DNA of 64,000 bases from Pseudomonadota bacterium (GTDB taxonomy: Bacteria; Pseudomonadota; Alphaproteobacteria; Acetobacterales; Acetobacteraceae): contig JAKBAD010000002.1 of NCBI GenBank assembly GCA_021809435.1, positions 542,836 through 606,835 of the forward strand, in the 5' to 3' direction. This document shows positions 8,874 to 16,870 of the stretch, in pieces. The position numbers were made by a program, and so were the translations under genes. Every line of letters starts with the position of its first letter. Positions within the stretch are counted from its first letter, which is position 1. The notes beneath the pieces are model-generated. The model was given only the letters and a program-made list of their open reading frames with translations. It searched no databases and was not told the origin of the DNA.

Positions 8874-9743
8874 ATGACATCTGCCGCGCCTGAGATCAAA
8901 GCCTTCTTCGACCCCCAGACTTTCACCGTTTCCTATGTCGTTTCCGACCCTGCCAGCGGTCAGGCGGCGGTTATCGATTCGGTGCTTGATTATGACCCCA
9001 AGGCAGGTCGCACGCGCACGGACTCGGCCGATAAGATTGTGGCCTATGTGCGCGAGCACCAACTGAGCGTGGCCTGGCATCTGGAGACCCATGCCCATGC
9101 CGATCATCTCTCGGCGGCGCCTTATTTGAAACAGGCCCTGGGCGGGAGGATTGCCATTGGCGAGCATATCACCACCGTGCAGGCGACCTTTGGGAAGGTA
9201 TTCAATACCGGGGCCGACTTCGCCACTGACGGGCGGCAATTCGACCATTTATTCACCGATGGCGCGTGCTTTGCCATTGGCGGACTGAGCGCGCGGGTGC
9301 TGCATACGCCCGGCCATACGCCCGCCTGCGTGACCTACCTGATTAATGATGCCGCCTTTGTCGGGGATACATTATTCATGCCCGATTACGGTACCGCGCG
9401 CTGCGATTTTCCGGGCGGGGATGCGGGCGTGCTGTATCGCTCGATCCGCACGCTGCTGGGGCTGCCGGGTGAGACGCGGCTGTTCATGTGCCATGACTAC
9501 CAGCCCGGCGGACGGGCGCCCATGTGGGAAACCACCGTGGCGGCGGAGCGGGCCGGCAATATTCATGTGCATGAGGGAATTAGCGAGGCGGCGTTTGTGG
9601 CCATGCGCACCGCGCGCGATAAGACGCTCGACATGCCGGTGCTGATTTTGCCCGCCGTGCAGGTGAATATGCGCGCCGGCCATTTTCCGCCACCTGAAGC
9701 AAACGGGGTGAGCTATCTGAAAATCCCGCTCAATATGCTCTGA
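8874..9743 (+). CDS. MBL-fold hydrolase, ETHE1/BLH-like persulfide dioxygenase type
   Basis: Metallo-beta-lactamase fold protein of 289 residues. The metal motif is THAHADHLS, followed by HTPGHTPACVTY, VGDTLFMPDYG and MCHDYQPGG, the order seen in the ETHE1/Blh group that oxidises glutathione persulfide or handles sulfide stress. No rhodanese domain is fused. It lies downstream of a good FNR/FixK box and upstream of a universal stress protein gene. Persulfide dioxygenase is the likeliest activity, but a glyoxalase II-like thioesterase is not excluded. Confidence 0.88.
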   Translation: MTSAAPEIKAFFDPQTFTVSYVVSDPASGQAAVIDSVLDYDPKAGRTRTDSADKIVAYVREHQLSVAWHLETHAHADHLSAAPYLKQALGGRIAIGEHITTVQATFGKVFNTGADFATDGRQFDHLFTDGACFAIGGLSARVLHTPGHTPACVTYLINDAAFVGDTLFMPDYGTARCDFPGGDAGVLYRSIRTLLGLPGETRLFMCHDYQPGGRAPMWETTVAAERAGNIHVHEGISEAAFVAMRTARDKTLDMPVLILPAVQVNMRAGHFPPPEANGVSYLKIPLNML

Positions 9744-9815
9744 CCGGAGGCCGTTTGCGCCGGGCGCGCGCCGGTGGCAGGGTGAGGAAACGGTTTTTGA
9801 ACCCGAGGGGAGGTT

Positions 9816-10634
9816 GTGATGTCTGAGGTGGTGCTGGCACTGCTGACCCGCCCCGAAGCCGCGCCCGCCGTGCTGGCCGCGGCCGCGCACCTGGCGGAAT
9901 TGGCCGGGGGCGCGCGCATTGAGGCGCTGGTATGCCGCACGCCGCCGCTCGCGACCATTCTGGTGACCGAGGATGTGCTGACCAGCGAACAGGAACGGGA
10001 GATACGCGCGCAGGAAAACGCCCGGGCGGCGGCGCTGCATGAGATCTTCGCGGACTGGGCCGCCCGCCAGCCCGGCCCGCCCCCGCCACGCTGGCTGAAC
10101 GAGGAAGGCGCCGCCGCCGCGCTGGTAAAGCACTGGGGGGAGCGGGCGGATTATATCGTGGCCAGCCCCCCGCCCGCCCATGCCACAAGGCCCGAATATG
10201 ACACGCTGCACGCGGCGCTGTTTGACTGCGCGCGCCCGGTGCTGCTGATGCCGCCGCACGCCAGCGCCACGTTTGGCAAGACCATCGCCGTGGCGTGGCG
10301 GGATGATAAATTCACCCTGCACGCGGTGATGGCGGCGCTGCGTATTGCCCCCAAATCAGCCGATATTCACGTGCTGATGGGACAGCGGGATGGCGTCCCG
10401 CGCCCGCAGATTCCCGATGTGCTGCGCGAGCATGGCGTGCCCGTAACCCGCCACGAGCTGGCCGTGGAACCCGCCCCGTTTGGCGCTCAGCTACTGGCCA
10501 AGGCCCATGAGGTGAATGCCGACCTGCTGGTGATGGGCGCGTTTGTGCACAATGCCTGGCGCAACCTGCTGTTTGGCGGCGTGACCCGCTACATGCTCGC
10601 CCACGCCGACTTGCCGGTGCTGATGCGGCATTGA
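9816..10634 (+). CDS. Universal stress protein (tandem UspA)
   Basis: A protein of 272 residues with two Usp repeats. The C-terminal repeat ends LLVMGAFVHNAWRNLLFGGVTRYML...LPVLM, the G-x2-G-x9-G-[ST] like ATP-binding motif in slightly altered form. The start follows GGGGAGG. It comes 72 bp after the MBL gene and is probably read through from the FNR-type promoter at 8791. Usp proteins of this tandem kind often belong to oxygen-limitation regulons. Confidence 0.9.
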   Translation: MMSEVVLALLTRPEAAPAVLAAAAHLAELAGGARIEALVCRTPPLATILVTEDVLTSEQEREIRAQENARAAALHEIFADWAARQPGPPPPRWLNEEGAAAALVKHWGERADYIVASPPPAHATRPEYDTLHAALFDCARPVLLMPPHASATFGKTIAVAWRDDKFTLHAVMAALRIAPKSADIHVLMGQRDGVPRPQIPDVLREHGVPVTRHELAVEPAPFGAQLLAKAHEVNADLLVMGAFVHNAWRNLLFGGVTRYMLAHADLPVLMRH

Positions 10635-10790
10635 GGCGGAGAACGCAGGCGTGGCGGAGGACCGGGTCGATCGCGCCCGGTGGTTCGCCATCCAGCGGCG
10701 GGTAACGCCCGAGATTGTCCGGCGTATGGTCTTCATCGACGGCCGCGAACAAGCGCCACTGGTCCGAGCGTGTGAGCGGCGGGGGAAAAC
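10633..10790 (+). pseudogene. Fragment of an IS630-family transposase
   Basis: The frame through 10651-10790 reads EDRVDRARWFAIQRR, then RRMVFIDGREQAPLVRA. This resembles the segment of IS630 transposases that goes from the ARxxWFxxQ helix to the LVFIDET catalytic block, but the ET is lost and nothing recognisable lies on either side. I read it as a short decayed remnant between the stress-protein gene and trpF. The similarity is by eye only. Confidence 0.4.
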
Positions 10791-10802
10791 CAACAAGCCC
10801 TG

Positions 10803-10834
10803 TAAAAAAGGGCCAGGCCCCAAAAAACTTCTGG
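10803..10834 (-). terminator. Terminator after trpF (AAGTTTTTTGGG family)
   Basis: On the minus strand, directly after the trpF stop, AAGTTTTTTGGGG is followed by a GGGCC/GGCCC hairpin and six T. It is one of eight related hairpins in the window. Confidence 0.6.
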
Positions 10835-10841
10835 AAATATT

Positions 10842-11471
10842 TCAATCAACCCCGCGCGCCGCGCGCACAAACGCCTCAATCAAGGCAGGCGATTTCACCC
10901 CCGGGGCGGTCTCCACCCCCGAAGACACATCCGCCCCATCCGCGCCCGTCACCCGCAAACCTTGCGCCACATTATCGGGCCGCAGCCCCCCGGCCAGCAG
11001 CCAGGGCTTGGGGTGGTGGAATTGCGCCAGCAATCCCCAATCGGCCACCACCGCGTTACCGCCCGGCCGGGTCGCGCCCTGGGGCGGCTTGGCTTCCAGA
11101 ATAAACCCATCCGCCACCTCATCGGGGGCGGGAAACTCCGCCGCGCTGGCCACCCCCGCCTGGCGCCACACGGGGCGGCCAAACCGGTCGCGCAGCGCCG
11201 CCACCAGGGCCGGGTTGCCATGCACCTGCAACACATCAAGCGAGATCACCCGCAGCACATCGTCAATCTCATCAAACCCGGGATTAACAAACAGCCCCAC
11301 CCGCAGCGGCATCTTCTCCGCCGTGCGCCGTGAGAGCAGCAGCGCCTCCACCGGCGTCACAAAGCGCGGCGAGGGCGGGTAGAACACCAGCCCGATCATA
11401 TCCGCCCGCGCCGCCACCGCCGCATCCATGGCGGCGGCCGAATTAATCCCGCAAATCTTGACGATCTTCAC
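10842..11471 (-). CDS. trpF: Phosphoribosylanthranilate isomerase
   Basis: TIM-barrel enzyme of tryptophan synthesis that converts phosphoribosylanthranilate to CdRP. It begins MKIVKICG with the general base Cys7, has LQVHG in the middle and ends with GGL...DVSSGVE at the phosphate site. The residue at the general-acid position is Glu126 (FILEAKPP), where the family normally has Asp. Start GTG 11471 overlaps the pyrF stop (GTGA). It is the last gene of the ihfB-lapA-pyrF-trpF operon; trpBA, which often follow in alphaproteobacteria, are absent. Confidence 0.95.
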   Translation of the reverse strand: MKIVKICGINSAAAMDAAVAARADMIGLVFYPPSPRFVTPVEALLLSRRTAEKMPLRVGLFVNPGFDEIDDVLRVISLDVLQVHGNPALVAALRDRFGRPVWRQAGVASAAEFPAPDEVADGFILEAKPPQGATRPGGNAVVADWGLLAQFHHPKPWLLAGGLRPDNVAQGLRVTGADGADVSSGVETAPGVKSPALIEAFVRAARGVD

Positions 11472-12157
11472 GCCACGCTGGCGGCAATCTCCGCCGCCGC
11501 CCGCCCCGGGTCTGGCGCGCCGGTAATCGGCCGCCCGACCACGATATAATCCGCCCCCGCCGCCACCGCCTCTTCGGGCGTCATCACCCGCGTCTGGTCG
11601 CCCAGCGCCGTGCCTGTGGGGCGGATTCCCGGCACCACCAGCAGCGGCCGGGCGCCAAATTCAGCGCGCAGCGCGGCAATTTCATGGGCCGAGCACACCA
11701 GCCCGTCGGCGCCATTCTCCAGCGCCACACGCGCCAGCCGCAGCACCTGCGCGCTCACCTCGCCCGTCACGCCCATCTCCGCCAAATCCGGCGCGCCCAG
11801 CGAGGTCAGCACCGTCACCGCCAGAATTTTGGGCCGCTCCGGCCCCAGTTGCGCGGCGGCTTCGGCGGCGGCGGCCACCATGCGGGCGCCGCCCTGGGCG
11901 TGAATGGTCAGCAGCTTGGGCGCCAGATCCAGCAGCGCGCGCACGCCCCCCGCCACGGTGTTGGGAATATCATGCAGCTTGAGGTCCAGAAACACCGGCA
12001 CACCCTCGGCCGCGCGCCGGTAACCCATCGGCCCATGATGGAGAAAAAACTCCAGCCCCAGCTTCACCAGCCCGCAATGGGGCGCCACCTGGGCAATCAA
12101 ATCGCGCGCGCGCGCCAAATCCGGCGTATCAATCGCCGCAATCAGTTTCCTGTTCAT
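11468..12157 (-). CDS. pyrF: Orotidine 5'-phosphate decarboxylase
   Basis: Catalyses the last step of UMP synthesis. It shows AAIDTPDLARA, KLGLEFF, the catalytic FLDLKLHDIPNTV and the C-terminal VVPGIRPTG and VGRPITGAPDP phosphate-binding motifs. The length of 229 residues is typical. It overlaps lapA upstream by ATGA and trpF downstream by GTGA, so translation of the three genes is probably coupled. Confidence 0.97.
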   Translation of the reverse strand: MNRKLIAAIDTPDLARARDLIAQVAPHCGLVKLGLEFFLHHGPMGYRRAAEGVPVFLDLKLHDIPNTVAGGVRALLDLAPKLLTIHAQGGARMVAAAAEAAAQLGPERPKILAVTVLTSLGAPDLAEMGVTGEVSAQVLRLARVALENGADGLVCSAHEIAALRAEFGARPLLVVPGIRPTGTALGDQTRVMTPEEAVAAGADYIVVGRPITGAPDPGRAAAEIAASVA

Positions 12158-12423
12158 ACCTGCTCCTTGGCGGGGCCGTCCTTCTCGGCGCTCAGCTGCG
12201 CCACGCGCTTCTCAGCCGACCTGGCCCGGCGGCGATAATGAAAATGTTTCGGCAACCCCGAGAGCAGCCCGGCCACAAACCCAAACGCCAGCGTGCCCAC
12301 CAGCAACGGCCCCAGCCACAGGCTCACACTGCCCAGCGGCCACAGGCTCAGCGGCACCAGCACCCGGTTCGAGAGCACAAACAACACCAGCGCCGCAATG
12401 GCGGCGAGGTCAACGGCAAACAC
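12154..12423 (-). CDS. lapA: LapA domain membrane protein (DUF1049)
   Basis: A protein of 89 residues with two transmembrane helices (about residues 5-20 and 32-55) followed by a basic, coiled-coil-prone tail. It corresponds to LapA/YciS, which in enterobacteria helps control lipopolysaccharide assembly with LapB. Start is GTG 12423, 8 bp after the ihfB stop; no ATG is available. In alphaproteobacteria this small gene often sits between ihfB and pyrF or trpF. The role here is inferred from family. Confidence 0.85.
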   Translation of the reverse strand: MFAVDLAAIAALVLFVLSNRVLVPLSLWPLGSVSLWLGPLLVGTLAFGFVAGLLSGLPKHFHYRRRARSAEKRVAQLSAEKDGPAKEQV

Positions 12424-12431
12424 AATAAGTT

Positions 12432-12758
12432 TCAGCTCTTCGCTCCCGCGGCGGCTTTCTTCGCGGGCACCGGCGTGCCGGGCTTGTTAATCCGCTCGCG
12501 CAGCTCCTTGCCGGCCTTGAAGAAGGGCACGCATTTCTGCGCCACATCCACCGCCTCGCCGGTGCGCGGGTTACGCCCCGCGCGCGCTTGGCGCTGCTTC
12601 ACGGTGAACGCCCCAAAACCGCGTAGCTCCACGCGCTCGCCACGCGAGAGGGCAGCGGTCATCTCATCGAACAAAGCGCCGACGATGCGTTCGACATCCG
12701 CGATGGTCAAATGCGGATTTTCCTCGGCCAAACTGGCAATCAACTCAGAACGTGTCAT
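12432..12758 (-). CDS. ihfB: Integration host factor subunit beta
   Basis: Nucleoid DNA-bending protein that pairs with IhfA. It starts [17 protein letters not shown] and carries the beta-arm [12 protein letters not shown], with its conserved Pro. At 108 residues it is a little longer than usual because of a Lys/Ala tail ([17 protein letters not shown]). The open frame extends upstream to 12890, but ATG 12758 is chosen because the family homology starts there. It is first in the ihfB-lapA-pyrF-trpF operon. Confidence 0.95.
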   Translation of the reverse strand: MTRSELIASLAEENPHLTIADVERIVGALFDEMTAALSRGERVELRGFGAFTVKQRQARAGRNPRTGEAVDVAQKCVPFFKAGKELRERINKPGTPVPAKKAAAGAKS

Positions 12759-12845
12759 GGAAATCCCCCACCCCACGATGCCAGCATGGCGCCTCCGGGT
12801 CAATAACACTTTGCCGGGCCACAAAATTCCCCGGCATATAGCCCA

Positions 12846-13010
12846 AAAAAAGTGGAGCCGCCCTGGCCGTTGGCGTGTCCATCCACCCAAGGCCTGCTAG
12901 TGCAGGTGGGCGCCAGATACCCAGACCACGGTCTGAGCAGTGCCAGCTCCCTTGGGAGATGCTTAACGGCCCCGGGGATGATAGGCCTGACGCACCGGGC
13001 AGCTCCTGCC
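12846..13010 (-). ncRNA. ssrS: 6S RNA
   Basis: The gap right after zapA on the same strand folds as a 6S RNA. The closing stem pairs GAGCUGCCC (complement of 12997-13005) with GGGCGGCUC (complement of 12855-12863). A second stem follows (12989-12996 with 12872-12879). The apical hairpin is CAGACC-GU-GGUCUG, and the 3' side of the central bubble has a small hairpin CCUGC-ACUA-GCAGG. A run of seven U follows the closing stem. The size of about 160 nt and the site next to zapA fit. It would bind RNA polymerase with the housekeeping sigma factor in stationary phase. The match is structural and positional, not from a covariance search. Confidence 0.8.
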
Positions 13011-13015
13011 CCTAT

Positions 13016-13339
13016 TTAGGCGCCTGTGATGTCGGCTGCAATCTCTTCCGCGCGGGCCGCCAGCCGGCGCAGACGGGCGCGGCGTTCGGGGCTGGCGGGT
13101 TCGGGGGGAGGCACGGCGGCGGCCTGGTCGCGCGCCTTGGTCAGGTCGTGCACCTCATCGGCCAGCAGCAGCGCGGCCAGCATCAGCAGCCTGGCCTCGC
13201 CCGACTGCCCGCCGATCGCCTTGATCGAGCTGATCCGCTTCTCCACTTCCCCGGCCATGCGGGTCAGGTGCTCTTCCTGCCCGTCATCGCAGCTTACCAT
13301 ATATGTGAAGCCATTGATGCGGAACGTAACCTGCGCCAT
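13016..13339 (-). CDS. zapA: Cell division protein ZapA
   Basis: Z-ring-associated protein that cross-links FtsZ filaments. It begins MAQVTFRINGFTYMVSC, continues with the helix EEHLTRMAGEVEKRI, and has a C-terminal coiled coil to residue 107. It lies 3 bp after zauP and right before 6S RNA, the order usual in alphaproteobacteria. Confidence 0.94.
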   Translation of the reverse strand: MAQVTFRINGFTYMVSCDDGQEEHLTRMAGEVEKRISSIKAIGGQSGEARLLMLAALLLADEVHDLTKARDQAAAVPPPEPASPERRARLRRLAARAEEIAADITGA

Positions 13340-13342
13340 CTC

Positions 13343-13561
13343 TCACTCCGCCTTCGGGGGGGGGCCGATCTCAAGCCCGGCGCGCAATTTGCCAATCACT
13401 TCGTCAAGCGCCTCGCGCAGCAATTCGCGGTCGAGCGCATCATCGCCGGCACTCACGCGCGGCTCAGCACCAACCGGCACACTCACACCAGCCTGAGCAA
13501 TGCGCCGCAGGGCGGTTTCAATGCGGGCAAGAATTTCGTCTTCGGATTCCGACTCGGACAT
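13343..13561 (-). CDS. Small coiled-coil protein upstream of zapA (ZauP/DUF4164-like)
   Basis: An acidic protein of 72 residues, MSESESEDEILARIETALRRIA, with a break and a second helix (DALDRELLREALDEVIGKLRAGL). Position directly before zapA and size match ZauP, the ZapA-upstream protein that works with ZapA to focus the Z-ring in Caulobacter. Sequence identity to ZauP could not be checked, so the assignment rests on context and coiled-coil pattern. Confidence 0.7.
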   Translation of the reverse strand: MSESESEDEILARIETALRRIAQAGVSVPVGAEPRVSAGDDALDRELLREALDEVIGKLRAGLEIGPPPKAE

Positions 13562-13623
13562 AAAGACTATTCAACCCGACGCCGCCGTGCGAGGTCAAGG
13601 CAAGTTTCCCTGAATCCCTCTCC

Positions 13624-14028
13624 ATGTCCTCTCCCCCCGCGCTCATCATCCACAGCCTGCCTCATCTGCGCGCCGCGCTGGCGCCCGGCCTGCCGGTCAC
13701 GCTGCTCTCCGCCCCTGGCGCGGCCGACTATGCCGGCCCGGCCTGGTGGGCGGCGCTGCTGCGCGCGGGTGGCCACACCGGCCCCAGCCTGCTCGACTGC
13801 GCCAGCTCCCCCGGCCGCGCCCTGGAAGCCCTGACCCTCCACCTGCCCGGCCTCATTTTGCGCCCCTGCCCGGGCTGGGGCCAGCTCGCCGCCCTGGCCC
13901 AGGCCCAGGGCGCGGTGCTGCTCACCGCCCCGCCACCCGCGCTCAACCTCGGCGCTCCCGGCGCGGCGTGGCGTCTCACCCCCTGGCTGCGGGGCGAAAT
14001 TTCGCCCATCCCCGCCCCGCCACCATGA
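13624..14028 (+). CDS. Conserved hypothetical protein
   Basis: A protein of 134 residues, rich in Ala, Leu and Pro, beginning MSSPPALIIHSLPHLRAAL and with a Rossmann-like alternation (PVTLLSAPGAADYAG, LLDCASSPGRALEAL, GAVLLTAPPPALNL). No signal peptide or membrane helix is obvious. It is divergent from zauP (62 bp apart) and precedes the aldolase gene. I do not recognise a named family; coding looks real from the codon-position GC pattern and the gap it fills. Confidence 0.6.
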   Translation: MSSPPALIIHSLPHLRAALAPGLPVTLLSAPGAADYAGPAWWAALLRAGGHTGPSLLDCASSPGRALEALTLHLPGLILRPCPGWGQLAALAQAQGAVLLTAPPPALNLGAPGAAWRLTPWLRGEISPIPAPPP

Positions 14029-14142
14029 TTATGCCGCAAATTTCTGCGCAAAACCCGCCCGCGCGCTGGCCCGGCGGATGACATTTGCCCAAGGCTCGGT
14101 TACACGGCGCACGGTATTTATTCTACGGAGGGTGGCACACCA

Positions 14143-15057
14143 ATGGCGATCACGCAGACGGTCAAGAACATTCTGTCGCACTATGAGTCCGACAATCCCG
14201 GCACCAAAACCAACCTGGCCCGCATCCTCATGCAGGGCAAGCTGGGCGGTACCGGCAAGCTGGTCATTCTGCCGGTCGATCAAGGCTTCGAGCACGGCCC
14301 CGCCCGCTCCTTCGCCCCCAACCCCGCCGCCTACGACCCCTATTACCACTACCAGCTGGCCATCGATGCCGGGCTCTCCGCCTATGCCGCCCCGCTCGGC
14401 ATGCTCGAAGTGGGCGCCGCCGAATTCGCCGGCCAGATCCCGACCATCCTCAAGGTCAATTCCTCCAACTCGCTGGCGACCGACAAGAACCAGGCCATCA
14501 CCGCCTCGGTGTCCGATGCCCTGCGCCTGGGCTGCGCGGCCATCGGCTTCACCATCTATCCCGGCTCCGAATTCGCCTTCGACCTGATGGAAGAAATCCG
14601 CGAAATGTCGGAAGAAGCCAAGGCCGCCGGCCTGGCCGTGGTGGTGTGGTCCTATCCGCGCGGCCCCAACCTCGACAAGGCCGCCGAAACCGCGCTCGAC
14701 ATCTGCGCCTACGCCGCCCACATGGCCGCGCTGCTCGGCGCCCACATTATCAAGGTCAAGCCCCCCACGGATGTCATCTCCCTCGATGCCGCCAAGAAAT
14801 CCTATGCCGGGTTCGATGGCTCGACCATGGCCAAGCGCGTCGCGCATGTCGTGCAGTCCTGCTTTAACGGCAAGCGCATCGTGGTGTTCTCGGGTGGCGA
14901 ATCCAAGAGCCTCGAAGGACTCTACGAGGAAATCCGCGGCCTGCGCGATGGCGGCGCCAACGGCTCCATCATCGGCCGCAACACCTTCCAGCGCCCGCGC
15001 GAGGAAGCCCTCGCCATGCTCCAGACCATCATCGATATCTATCTGAACAAGGCCTGA
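14143..15057 (+). CDS. Class I fructose-bisphosphate aldolase (FbaB/DhnA type)
   Basis: Schiff-base aldolase of 304 residues for the central step of glycolysis and gluconeogenesis. Family features are LVILPVDQGFEHGP, GCAAIGFTIYPGS, VVVWSYPRG and the catalytic-lysine strand HIIKVKPP, followed by RIVVFSGG and a phosphate-binding GSIIGRN. This is the archaeal/bacterial DeoC-LacD related form, not the FbaA class II enzyme. The start follows GGAGGG. Two terminator-like hairpins follow. Confidence 0.95.
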   Translation: MAITQTVKNILSHYESDNPGTKTNLARILMQGKLGGTGKLVILPVDQGFEHGPARSFAPNPAAYDPYYHYQLAIDAGLSAYAAPLGMLEVGAAEFAGQIPTILKVNSSNSLATDKNQAITASVSDALRLGCAAIGFTIYPGSEFAFDLMEEIREMSEEAKAAGLAVVVWSYPRGPNLDKAAETALDICAYAAHMAALLGAHIIKVKPPTDVISLDAAKKSYAGFDGSTMAKRVAHVVQSCFNGKRIVVFSGGESKSLEGLYEEIRGLRDGGANGSIIGRNTFQRPREEALAMLQTIIDIYLNKA

Positions 15058-15059
15058 GC

Positions 15060-15105
15060 CAAAGTTTGTCGGGGTGTGGGGCCTTTTTTCAAAAAGGCCC
15101 CACAT
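15060..15105 (+). terminator. Hairpin after the aldolase gene (AAGTTTTTTGGG family)
   Basis: AAAGTTTGTCGGGG leads into the stem TGTGGGGCC/GGCCCCACA with T6-C-A5 at its tip. It starts 3 bp after the aldolase stop, in the sense direction. Confidence 0.65.
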
Positions 15106-15112
15106 ACGCCAC

Positions 15113-15146
15113 AAAAAAAGCCCCCGGAAACCGGGGGCTTTTTTTT
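15113..15146. terminator. Strong bidirectional intrinsic terminator
   Basis: A-rich tract, stem GCCCCCGG/CCGGGGGC with loop AAA, then eight T. It works for the aldolase transcript on + and, with its A7 tract, for the SGNH gene on -. Confidence 0.9.
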
Positions 15147-15169
15147 ATAGCGGTAAAAGCAAGGCGCAA

Positions 15170-15206
15170 CCCTTTTTGAAAAAAGGGCCGCCCCCCAAAA
15201 ACGTTT
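15170..15206 (-). terminator. Hairpin after the SGNH hydrolase gene (AAGTTTTTTGGG family)
   Basis: Read on the minus strand: AAACGTTTTTGGGGGG then CCCTTTTTT-C-AAAAAGGG. It begins inside the hydrolase stop codon. Confidence 0.6.
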
Positions 15207-15954
15207 ATTTCACATACCGCGCCACCACCGGCGCAATGGCCTCGGCAATCAGGCGCATGCCCTGGGCATCGGGGTGCAGCGCGGGCTCTGGCGGGGTCAG
15301 GCGCGGGTCCACATACAGGCTGGCATCGGCCTTGCCGTTCCGCTCCAGCACATCGCCCACATCCATAAATGTCACCACCGCCGAGCCGCCATAATGGCGC
15401 GCCAGCGCGGCATTGGTCGCCACCGTCTGCTCATCCACCCACGCGCTCCTGATCGAGGGCAGCACGCCCAGCAGCAAAATATGCGCGCCCGGCAAACGGT
15501 GATGCACCCCGCTCACCACCGCCTCGATGCCCGGCACGGTCATCGCGGCATCCCAATGCACCCGGCCAAAATTATTGGCCCCGATCAGAATAATGGCGAG
15601 TTGCGGATGCAACCCCGCCACCTGCCCATGATCGAGCCGCCAGATCAAACTCGCGGTGGTATCGCCAATGAACCCGAAATCCAGCGCGCCATAGGGGGCA
15701 TAATATTGCTCCCACACCGGCCGCACATCGTCATACCCATGCCCGCCATGGCGCTGCCAGTAATAAGTGATCGAGTCGCCCAGCCAGACAATCCTGGCAT
15801 CCGGCTGCGCCCGCCCCTCGGCGAGAGATTGCTCAAACTGCTTATGCCACCATGGCAAATCCATGCGGCCAATCGGCGCCGTGGCAAGATTCACCTTGGC
15901 CCACGCCGCCACCGGCGCCGCCAGCAGGGCGCACGCCAACAGCCAGCGTTTCAT
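15205..15954 (-). CDS. SGNH/GDSL-type esterase, secreted
   Basis: A protein of 249 residues with signal peptide MKRWLLACALLAAPVAAWA. The SGNH blocks are present: block I WLGDSIT (Ser nucleophile), block II Gly in GFIGDTT, block III IGANNFG, and block V with Asp and His in PALHPDAQGM. It probably removes acyl groups from a lipid, glycan or PAF-like substrate in the periplasm. ATG 15954 is chosen because the signal peptide starts there. The ATG overlaps the uppP stop (TGATG), so the two are co-translated. Confidence 0.9.
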   Translation of the reverse strand: MKRWLLACALLAAPVAAWAKVNLATAPIGRMDLPWWHKQFEQSLAEGRAQPDARIVWLGDSITYYWQRHGGHGYDDVRPVWEQYYAPYGALDFGFIGDTTASLIWRLDHGQVAGLHPQLAIILIGANNFGRVHWDAAMTVPGIEAVVSGVHHRLPGAHILLLGVLPSIRSAWVDEQTVATNAALARHYGGSAVVTFMDVGDVLERNGKADASLYVDPRLTPPEPALHPDAQGMRLIAEAIAPVVARYVK

Positions 15955-16787
15955 CACAGCCCCACCAGCAGCAGCACAAAGCTGCCCGCCCCAAACAGCG
16001 CGCAATAGAGCGCGAACGGCTTGAGCGCCCAGCTGTCATGCTGGGCGAAATAGCGCATCAAAAACGCCGTGCTGGCAAAAGACACCACCCCCGCCGCTGC
16101 CGCCGCCAGCAGCGAGACACCAAACAGCGCATGCAGCTGGTGGGCATGGGCGAGCTTGGGCAGCTCCTTCACGGCGGCGGCCAAAATCGCCGGCGTGCCG
16201 ATCAGAAACGAAAACCGCGCCGATTCCTCATGGTTGATGCCCCGGTAAAGCCCGCCCACCATCGCCGCGCCCGAGCGCGAAATGCCGGGCAAAAACGCCA
16301 GGCACTGAAACGTTCCAATCACCAGCGCATCGCCAATGGTAATGCGCGAGCCCCGCAACGTGCGCCCGCGCAGCCGCTCGCCGCCCAGCAACAGCCCGGC
16401 ATTGGCCACCAAAAACAGCGAAGCGATCAGCGGCGTACCCATCAAATGGCGCACCGGCTTTTCAATCAGCACGCCCACCACCACCAGCGGCACCGTCGCG
16501 GCGATCAGCTTCCACAGCAGCGCCCGCGCGCTCTGAATCTCGGCCTCATAACCAACCCCCAGCACGCCGCGCGCCAGCGCCGTCCATTCCCCGGCGAAAT
16601 AAGCCAGCAGCCCGGCGGCGGTGCCCACATGCAGCATCACCAGAAACGGCAAAAACCCGGCGCTTTTCTGGTCAATACCCCAGTGCAGCAAGGCGGGCAC
16701 CACCACCGCGTGGCCCAGGCTGCTGACGGGAAACAACTCGGTCGCCCCCTGCAAAATGGCAAACAGCATGGCGTGCAGGAAATCCAT
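15954..16787 (-). CDS. uppP: Undecaprenyl-diphosphate phosphatase
   Basis: Polytopic BacA-type enzyme that recycles the undecaprenyl carrier for peptidoglycan and surface glycans. It has the family motifs GATELFPVSSLGHAVV in the first loop and LPGISRSGAAMVGGL in the second half. About eight helices, 277 residues. ATG 16787 is chosen because TTGGGAG sits just upstream; the open frame extends to 16799. Coupled to the downstream SGNH hydrolase. Confidence 0.96.
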   Translation of the reverse strand: MDFLHAMLFAILQGATELFPVSSLGHAVVVPALLHWGIDQKSAGFLPFLVMLHVGTAAGLLAYFAGEWTALARGVLGVGYEAEIQSARALLWKLIAATVPLVVVGVLIEKPVRHLMGTPLIASLFLVANAGLLLGGERLRGRTLRGSRITIGDALVIGTFQCLAFLPGISRSGAAMVGGLYRGINHEESARFSFLIGTPAILAAAVKELPKLAHAHQLHALFGVSLLAAAAAGVVSFASTAFLMRYFAQHDSWALKPFALYCALFGAGSFVLLLVGL

Positions 16788-16870
16788 GTAAACTCCCAAG
16801 GCTAATGGGCGGCGCGCGCCGCGATGAAAACGGTGATTGCAGAATTTTCGCGCTGCGTTAAGCCATACCC

